From Eimeria necatrix (Eukaryota; Apicomplexa; Conoidasida; Eucoccidiorida; Eimeriidae): 21,108 nt of DNA. The stretch covers positions 1-21,108 of the forward strand of contig NW_013654448.1 of NCBI RefSeq assembly GCF_000499385.1. The letters run 5' to 3'. Below are positions 1-8,400 of the stretch, one piece after another. A program made the position numbers and the translations under genes. The number at the start of each line of letters is the position of its first letter. The stretch's first letter is position 1. The notes under the pieces were generated by a model that did no database searches, was not told where the DNA came from, and saw only the letters and a list, made by a program, of their open reading frames with translations.

Positions 1-446
1 AGTTTATTTCAAATTCCACACTCTTGAAGTTTATTTCAAATTCCACACTCTTGAAGTTTACTTCAAATTCCACACTTCTGAAGTTTATTTCAAATTCCAC
101 ACTTCTGAAGTTTATTTCAAATTCCACAGTCTTGAAATGCATTTGAAACTTCACAGTCTTGCAATGTTTCAGATTCCACAATCTTAAAATGCATTTCAAA
201 CTGCTGTCTTGCAATATATTTCAAATTCCACAGTTTTGCGATTTATTTCAAATTCCATTCTTGAAATGTATTTCAACTTCCAGAGTAAACTTCAAATTCC
301 AAAGTCTTGAAATGCACTTCAGATTCCAGAGTCCTGAAATAGATTTCAAATTCCAGAACCCATTTCAAATTCAAGATCCTTGAAATAGACTTCAATCCCC
401 ATAGTATATTTCAGACTCCAGAATCTTGAATTTGATTTCAGATCCA
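1..446. repeat. Degenerate 27-bp minisatellite
   Basis: A tandem array with the core TTTCAAATTCCA. The first five units (1-27, 28-54, 55-81, 82-108, 109-135) are exactly 27 bp long and nearly identical. Later units drift in sequence and length (about 22-27 bp) until the array fades into unique sequence around 446. An open frame at 159-383 encodes only the repeat itself (recurring Phe-Lys-Phe-Gln) and is not treated as a gene. The array lies directly upstream of the first recognisable exon of the coiled-coil gene, so it is either intronic or 5'-flanking. Confidence 0.9.
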
Positions 447-487
447 GAGAGGGGGAAAGGGGAAGAGTTTGAGGGTTTTGTTGGGAT

Positions 488-489
<2 letters not shown>

Positions 490-527
<38 letters not shown>

Positions 528-529
528 AG
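490..529 (+). repeat. CTG microsatellite forming a splice acceptor
   Basis: An almost pure (CTG)n run that ends in CTGCAG directly before GTGGAG at 530, where the coiled-coil frame begins. No other pyrimidine tract lies next to this acceptor, so the microsatellite itself would serve as the tract. In the exon frame it reads as poly-Leu, and a stop (TGA) lies in frame just upstream. If the exon is really a first exon, the run is 5' leader and translation would start at the ATG at 539. Confidence 0.65.
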
Positions 530-850
530 GTGGAGAAAATGCTGAAGTCGCTGCAGCAGCAAGTGGAGAGTGCAGAGCTGAAGGGAACTTTGCCGCTGCG
601 GAGTCAGCAGGTGACGGCGCTGCTGCGCTGCATCTTGGCTGCGCTGCAGGGGCCGGAGCAGCGGCAAGCAGCAGCAGCAAAGCTGCAGCAGCTGGAGCAG
701 CAGCTCAAGGGCTTGCCGGGGCAGCAGCAGCAAACTCTCAAAGCTGCAGACGCCAGCAACAGAGAAGCAGAAATCCTCAGAAGTTGTGTTGCAAAGGCCG
801 GCCCTTCTGTCTACGACTCCCTCGACGCAGCCATCAGAACTGCCAAGGAA
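530..850 (+). CDS. Coiled-coil gene, exon A (first visible)
   Basis: Residues 1-107 of the visible protein. It begins after CTGCAG and ends at AAGGAA|GTGAGC, phase 0. The translation is Gln- and Leu-rich helix (LKSLQQQVESAELKG) with runs of Ala and Gln from CAG repeats. The ATG at 539, in the context GAAAATGC, could be the initiator if this is the first coding exon. Confidence 0.75.
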
Positions 851-1027
851 GTGAGCTGCCAGTCTGCTGCAGCAGCAGCGCAGCAAAGCAGCAAACCGAA
901 GCAGCAGCAAAGCAGCAACGCAGTCAACCTTGCTGCAGCAAAGCTGCAAAGCAGCAAGCCGAAGCAGCAGCAGCAGCAGCCTCTAACGCTCGCGAATTAT
1001 CCCCTTTGTCCTTGTTTGAAGTGCAGC

Positions 1028-1058
<31 letters not shown>

Positions 1059-2429
1059 TTCAAAGACATGAATTTCCCGCTTCCTCTTGTTTGAAGTGCA
1101 GCAGGCAGCAGCAGCAGCTTCTAAGACTCATGAATTTCCTCTTTTCTCTTTTTTGAAGTGCAGCAGGCAGCAGCAGCAGCTTCTAAGACTCGTGAATTTC
1201 CCCTTGTCTTTTTTTTGAAGAGCAGCAGGCAGCTCTTTCGGGCTTTTGAGTCGAAGTCGAGGCCTTGAGTTCGGACTTGTGCGCTGCAGAGCAAAGAGGC
1301 CTCAGCCGAAATTCAAGAAGCCACAGTGGAGTTCGCAGCAAAAGCCACTTCGGACTTGGAGGGCCAGCGGCACTTCATGTTGGCTTCCGTTTACGACTTG
1401 CAGCTGAAGCAGGAGGCGAAGCAGATGGCGGGGCGTTTCAAAAGTTTGTTGTATTTGCACAGACACGTGGACCTCGCGGAGCGCAGAAAAAACGAAAAGA
1501 GCGAAGCTTTCAAAACCCTTCTTGCAGTTTCTCGCCAAGAGGTCTTCGAACTCCAAGAAGGACACAGCAGCAAGGTTCTCGAGTGGCAGCAAAACGCTCT
1601 TGTGCAGAGAGTCAAGGAAGACGACAGGTGCTGCACTTTGCTTTTTGTTTCTTTCCTTTTGCTGCTTTGCATGCAGCAGCAGATGCATTTTCTTACAAAG
1701 TGCTGCTCCCAGCAGCTCCCAGCCTCCCCAAGGTCTCAAGCAAAAAGACAAATTCAAAAAGAAATTCCCTTTTGTCTGCAGAATGCTGAAGGAGCTCTCA
1801 GGCCCTCTCGGCCGGGCCTTCCAAGAGGTGCTTTGCATGCACTGACATGAACCAAAAAAGAAAACATGTATTTGCAAAATCTGAGTTTCCAGCTTTCACT
1901 CATCAGTTCGAAGACGCGTTTGCTTCAAGAACTGAACCTGCAGATCAGCACCGCTGCATTTCCCGTTTTCTGTTTTTGTTTTTAGACTAGCAAGTCAGCA
2001 CCACTGCATTTTCTGTTTCTTGTTTTTGCTTTAGACCTGCAGATCAGCATCTCTGGATTTTCCTTTTTCCGTTTTTGTTTTCAGACCATGGCCGAGCTGC
2101 TGACAGCGCGAGAAGACGAAATTTCGTCCATGGTGAATAACCTCTCGGGCTCTGTGGGTTCGATAGTGCAGCAGCGGTGTTCGAAGCTGACTGGCAACTG
2201 GAGCCAGTCTTCTTACACGCGGAAGGCTTTGAAGGAGTTGAAGGAACTGAAGCAGCAGCAGGAGTCGCAAATAAAAGCAAAAGCAGATCAGCAAATGGAG
2301 CTGCTGCGCACATCTCTGCAAGCTGCCCACGACGCTGCTGTGCGCCACTCCCGCGTGCTTTCGGAGCGCGAGCTCGCGGCGCTCACGAAGCTGCACAAGG
2401 CTTTCAAGAAGGAGCTGCCGACTCACCAC

Positions 2430-2464
<35 letters not shown>

Positions 2465-5400
2465 CACGCAGGCCGAGGCTCTCGGCGCTGCTCGCAGGTG
2501 CAAAGGAAGTTCCGGAAAGATCGTCACTGAGATGTTCTCTGCATGCTTTGCAAACGCAGACTCGCAGGACAAGTCCTCTCCAGCCCAGCCCCCCCTCTCC
2601 TTCGACTCCGACAAAATCGACGCAATTCGCAAAGAAGCTCTTGAAAAACTTGCTGCAGCTTTTGCCCGCCGCGAAGAACTCCACAAACAGGCGGAGGCGC
2701 AAAGGCTCGACCACCTCGAGAAGCACCGCCAAGCAGTCTTGAAGTTCATCACGGAAACTTCGAAACTCGCCGTGAGCCTCGCTGCCAGGGCCCCGCCCTG
2801 CAGCCCCACTGCGTGGCAGCAAAACCCGCATGCATGCACGCGTGCATGCATGCACGCGTGCATGCATGCACGCATGCATGCATGCACACATGCATGCATG
2901 CACGCATGCATGCATGCATGAGGGCTCCGCGGGAAGCCGAGAAGTCCCCGCTTGGAAGTGGGGCTGCGCATGCAGTGCGGTGTACGTACAGTCGGACCGC
3001 GCGCGCAGCGCCGTCAGCAAAGTCGCAACTCTTGCGGAAGCAACAGCAGCAGCAGAAGCAAGTCTGGGGGCCCCCCTGGTGCGGCACATGGGTTTGTCTC
3101 GAGCTTTTGAAGATTTGCTGCAAGTCCAGGCGCTGCCAGACAGCACCCGCAGCAAAGTTCTGACTCTGAGACAGAAGCAGCAAGCCACTTTCCAGGCTGT
3201 CCTCGATGCCCACAACAAAAAGCTCCAACTCGCCCACTCCACTGCAGTTGTGGGCCTCAAGCGCACGTAAGTCTAAGTCCAGTTTTCTGCGAAAACACCC
3301 ACGCCCCGCTCTCCACTTGGGGCTATTTAAAGTCATTTTCGACCTGTTTCCTATAAGCCTCATCCCGCAGCTGCACTAGCAGCAGCAGCAACAGCAGCAG
3401 CAACAGCAGCAGCAGCAACAGCAGCAGCAGCAACAGCAGCACTGTCACCTGCCAGCTTGGGGCGAAGACACGTGCATGCAAAAGACTCTCATTTTGTTTT
3501 ATTTGGACGGCACGCCCCTCCTTGGTTTCTAGATTTACATATGCGGTGAAGTGCTCAGCATTCTGTGTTTGTGAGCTCCACTTTATGTTGAATAAATGAT
3601 AAATTATTTGGCACATTGTCAAGTAATTCTTCTGCGAGATGCGTTCATTTTATTATCCAAGACGTTGACGTATGTTGTTTAAATTAGTTACAATTATTTT
3701 CAGTTTCATGCCCCCGGCTTGGTCTCAGGTGGGGACAAGAAAGCAGCGGAACTCCTTTGTCAATTCTGCGCTTTTTGTCTTTCTCCATGTATTTGCTTTT
3801 GTATTTGTCTCTTTTTTCTCTCAGAAACAATCGCTACATAGAGGGACTGAAACAAGCCATGTACAAACACCGAGAAGAGACAGAAGAATTGGCCAGGCAG
3901 GCGTTGGAGAAACTCGCAGAAATCCACAAAAAAGATATCGAGGAAAGGACTCAACTCAAGACTCTTTTGGCCAACGTGCGAAATGCATTTAAATATATAC
4001 ATATACACATATATATATATATGGTTATATGTATAATATGTAATATATTATATCTTATATATATATATACGAGGCCCCACCCGTTTCTAGCACTACGTTG
4101 CACAAACTAGTTCAACATATACTTTCGTAAATATGGACAGGTGCACTTGTGCAACTGTCCATATTGAACTCGCATAGTTGTGCATTTAAATATGCAAATA
4201 TATATACCTGTGAATTCACTCCACTTCAACTTCAAATATGACACATAAATGTTTGCAAGACGCACTCCGTTGCATGTTTGAACAGAGCATTTCTGAAGCT
4301 TTGGTGCTGACGGCAGAGGCGGAGGCGCGCACAGAAACCTGCCAGAAGCAGCTAAAGCTCCTCGAGGGATATAAAAGCCATCAGTATGACTCTGCAGAGC
4401 TCAAGTCCAGACTGGACGAGGCTGCTGCAGAGGAGCAAAGTCTGGTCAAACGTGCGCAGGTAAACAGCACTTTTGCTGCAGCACTGGTCAACACGGAAGA
4501 ACAAACACAACAACGAGGAGAAACACAAATATCGGAAACACGAACACAAAAGTTTAAGTGAAGCTGCAACTACAATAGGGCATCTGCACTTATGCATTCG
4601 CCCGCTTACTTCTCTCATTCATGTTTGTGGCGCTTCTGCACCGAAAGAATGCTCCCAGTTCTGCATGTCTGTGATCTTCTTGCATGCGCTGCGTTGACAT
4701 AATGGAGCACAAAGCTGCACACTATAAGCGTGCATGCATTGCCGGTTTATTTCAAAAGCACACTTTTCTCGCGCGGGTCAACTCTTGATGGTTGGTTGCT
4801 CATTGGGTCTATCTGCGCATGCATTGGCTGATTGCACTTCTTCTGGATATATTCATTGCCTCTAACGGCTTTCAACCAATTGTTCTAGAGTTCAAACTTA
4901 GGATGAAAACACAATGTTTTCGTACCACTGATGAAGCACGCCATACGATGTGGCACAACACTGGAGCTCAGCCGCTGGGAATCCAGGTTCACTTGCAGCC
5001 TGTCACTTCGGGCCTCCATGAGATGAATGCTGGCTGCAGGAAGAAGAAGAATCGCGTCTGGAAGACCAGAAAACAGCCTTTGAAATGCTTGGCGCCAAGG
5101 AGATGGAGCTGGTCGAACTGCTGCATGCGCATCAGCTGCATGTCAGTGACAGCAGCCACATGGAAATAGCCGCGGCAGAGCTCCATGAAGCAGAGGTGCA
5201 CAGCGCCACAGAACGCATTACAGAGCTGCTGCTGCAGCACGCCAAGACCCAGTCCGCAGCAATATTCAGCATTGTCGTAAGCAACCCTAGCCGCAGACCC
5301 AGATATTCTTGAAATGATCAATGGCGCAAGCCGAAAAAAACAAGGCAGGCAGTTATGCTTTACACAACCACTGAAAGCTTGTTTATACTCACTTAAGTTC

Positions 5401-8400
5401 AAAGTTTCACCCGCACAGCCAGGTATTCATGCCTGCACTCTTGTCAAACGCATGCAGACTAGCGGTGCTCCCGCGGTGGAGGCCGACGTTGCTGACTACT
5501 GCGCGAGCTGGGAGAAGGTGCTGGCCACCTCAGCAGCAACCAAAGCCGAAGACCAGCAGAGGCATAAAGCATCCAACACCGACCGCATGCATAGCCTTAT
5601 GAAGTCCCAAGAAGCCCAAAACCTGACAAGGCGCAAGCAGCAACTGCATGTATCCCACGAGATCATCGAGGCACGTCCTGCGGAACGCATACACTCTACA
5701 GCTTACTTTAATGCATTTTGGAGCCTTGCATTCAACTGAACTGAATCAATTCAATTGAGATGCTTCTGTATATCATAATCAGTTTAAGCAACAGTTCATT
5801 CAAACTGCCGAAAGTACTAAGGCCAGAACTCTGCAAAAAGCTCCACAACTTCAAGTGCACAGCATACAGCAAACACAGCCACAAAACAAGCATGCGCATA
5901 TAGATTTGTTCATTTGCCTAGATGTTCGGTTGCCTGCTGTCTGTTCATATTTATCTTCTCCTTGTGTCTGATCGTTGTTGCATATTTCAGTTGCAACAGT
6001 ACCAGGGTCCGATGGCGACAGAGAAAAGCCGATTCGTGAATGACTTGTTGCACCAGCTGGCCGTGTACCAAGCGAATGCAGACTTCGAGGCGGGGAAAAC
6101 GGCTTTGGACACGAAAAACGGCGAAGAGCTGAGGGCCGTGGAGGCCGAGCTCGAAGAGCTTGAGGCCCTGAGCAAGCTCGCTGCGGAGCCAGCGAACTTC
6201 AGCCAGGCTGCTGCTGGCTCAGCAGACGGAGCCGATGAGGCTGCACAGGCTGAAGACTCAGGAGAAACTGATGGAAAGGTCCGGGGCAGCGCAGAGGATC
6301 CAGAGGCATCCGGTGCAGAGAAGCAACTTGGGGAGGACTCTGCTGCGGGCCCCACCAGCAGCGGAGAAGCTGGAGAAAACGCAGCAGGGGCGGGAGAAGG
6401 ACAGGAAGGTGGTGAAGAATTGCAAAGTGGCAGAGATGCGGTGGAGGAGAAGCGGCGGCAGCTGGAACTTGCGTTGGCCGCGGGAGATATAAAAGGGGCT
6501 CAAGCGCATCTCGTTGAGATCTACAAGCAGCGCATGAGGTACGCCGAAGAAGAAGCTGATCGGGAAAGAATGCTGCAAGACCAGCGCACGCAGCAGTTGC
6601 TGCAGGAGAGGCGGCAGCGGCTGCTTGAGAAGAAAGCCCGGCTGGAGGCGGAACGGCAGCAGGCCCTGGAAGAACTGGAGAAAGCGAAACAGGAAAAGCT
6701 TGACAAGCTGCAGCAAGAGCTGCAGCAGGACCTTGTGGACTTTTCCATAGAGTTCGAAGTCGAGCCGCACGAACTTGACAAGCTCGCTCGCCAACTCTGG
6801 ACAGAATCCCACCAGCGCTACCAGAAACAGCTGCGGGAGCTTGAAAAGAGGCAGGCACAAGACACGGAAAGTGGCTACGAAGCATTCCTCAAGGAGTGGG
6901 AATCAAACCACGACGGAGAGGTTGAAGTAAGTCTACACAGTGCAGGCAACAGCTCCTGTCTGCACGTAGATATTTAATGAATTTTAACTATGAAAAGAAC
7001 CATACTGAAGAATTTTTGTATAAAAATGTACAGTTCACCACGGTACAAATGTAGTAAGCAGTCATATAGGCAGAGCTGAAGAGAAGTTGAACAGAATAGA
7101 GGAAGAGAAGCTTTGCTGCTTTGCCTGCTGGTCACAGGCTGAGCTTCAACTTAGGCATGTGGCCTGGCGGGCAGCTGCGAGAGAATTGGAAGACCACCAG
7201 CTGCACGAAAAACACGAACTCGAAGAGTCATGGCAAACGGCCCTGGAGGGTGTGTTGAGCTAGCATTGAATCCTGCGTGTCATACTTAGGTAGCATATGT
7301 GTATGTTCGTGAATTTGTTTAAGTTACGCTTTTCCACATTGTATCCCACGAAAGTTAATTGGTCCCTGAACTTCTTGCCTGCCGTTTTCAAATTTCCACA
7401 CCTGACTGTAGGCAAATCTTCTAGAGAAGGAATCGCTCCAGACAACACTGTTTCCCCTAGTGATCTCCTCAGGGCTTCTCTCAGCGGCTGCCATAATACG
7501 CACTGTCTGTTTTGAGGCCAAACATCATGTCTTCAGGAAAGCTTAAAATGTTGGCTGCAAAGGGGAGCGAAGCAGCGAAGGAGTATCTCGAAGAGATAAA
7601 AGAGAGTCAGTTCATCAAAAGAAGCTCGGCATGCAGCGTTCTGGACATTCTGCATGCAGCCGCCAGAGGTCTTATAAGTTAATCGTGAACGACTTTGTGC
7701 ATACACGCTTCTACTTAAGGTACACAAAGCATCTGTGCGTAATGGACTGCAGAAAGGAAACAAATGAGTGAAGTCTGGCAGCAGCGCTTCCAGCAAATTC
7801 GGCAAGAGCAAGCGGAGGCCCAGAGAGCCATAGAGGAGAAGCAGGCAGCGTACAAGGCTCAAGTGGGAGAGCGCATAAGAGCCGTTGAAGTGAGGGTTTT
7901 GTTTTTTAAAGCGAGTGCATATAGCTTTTCAGGAATAAGTGAAAAAGCACGCGTGCACACATGTCCATGCACTAATCAGTTTTGGATACAAGGAACGAGT
8001 CCAAATAGCGTTTGCCAAGTGCCCGATGATTGAAACATCAGCAATGAAAGATCAGCAAATTTCCAGGGGTCTTGGCTTTTATGCAGCATCCGCTGGTGCT
8101 TGAAACCTCATTAATTCCTGTGTAAAGTTTCACCGAATTTCTTCCCTAGTTTTTTCTGCTCACTAGAAAAGTACGTAAAGTGCATATGTTGTAGTGCAGT
8201 GGGTACTTCGCATATGTGACAAATGAAATATTTACAGGAGCAGTGGGCACAAAAGCTGCGGGATCTCAAAGACGAAGAGTGGACGAAACTTCAGCAAGTG
8301 CAAGAGCTCGCGGAGGCGGGCATAAAGGAACGCCGAATGATGATTGCCGCAGCCACGGAAGCAAGAATGAAGGCAAGTAAAGGGGAAGGAGGCGAGGCCG

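Noticed and set aside
159..383. 74-codon frame in the minisatellite
   Set aside because: The peptide is only the 27-bp unit translated repeatedly with drift. There are no splice sites or start context worth noting.
392..949. Minus-strand 185-codon open frame
   Set aside because: It mirrors the exon and CAG repeats, and its Leu/Cys/Gln runs are simple translations of CTG/CAG. The plus-strand exon joins neighbours in phase, this does not.
2031..3266. Minus-strand 411-codon open frame, the longest in the window
   Set aside because: It runs antisense over exons D and E and reads straight through the TGCATGCA tract and poly-Ala codons as poly-Cys. Length is due to repeat composition and GC-rich coding sequence opposite.
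3323..3622. Minus-strand frame with a long poly-Leu run, which could look like a membrane helix
   Set aside because: The Leu run is the CAG/CAA array read antisense inside an intron.
6199..6885. Minus-strand frames opposite exon J
   Set aside because: They are antisense shadows of the strongest coding exon, low in complexity (Leu/Pro/Ser runs) and without splice support.
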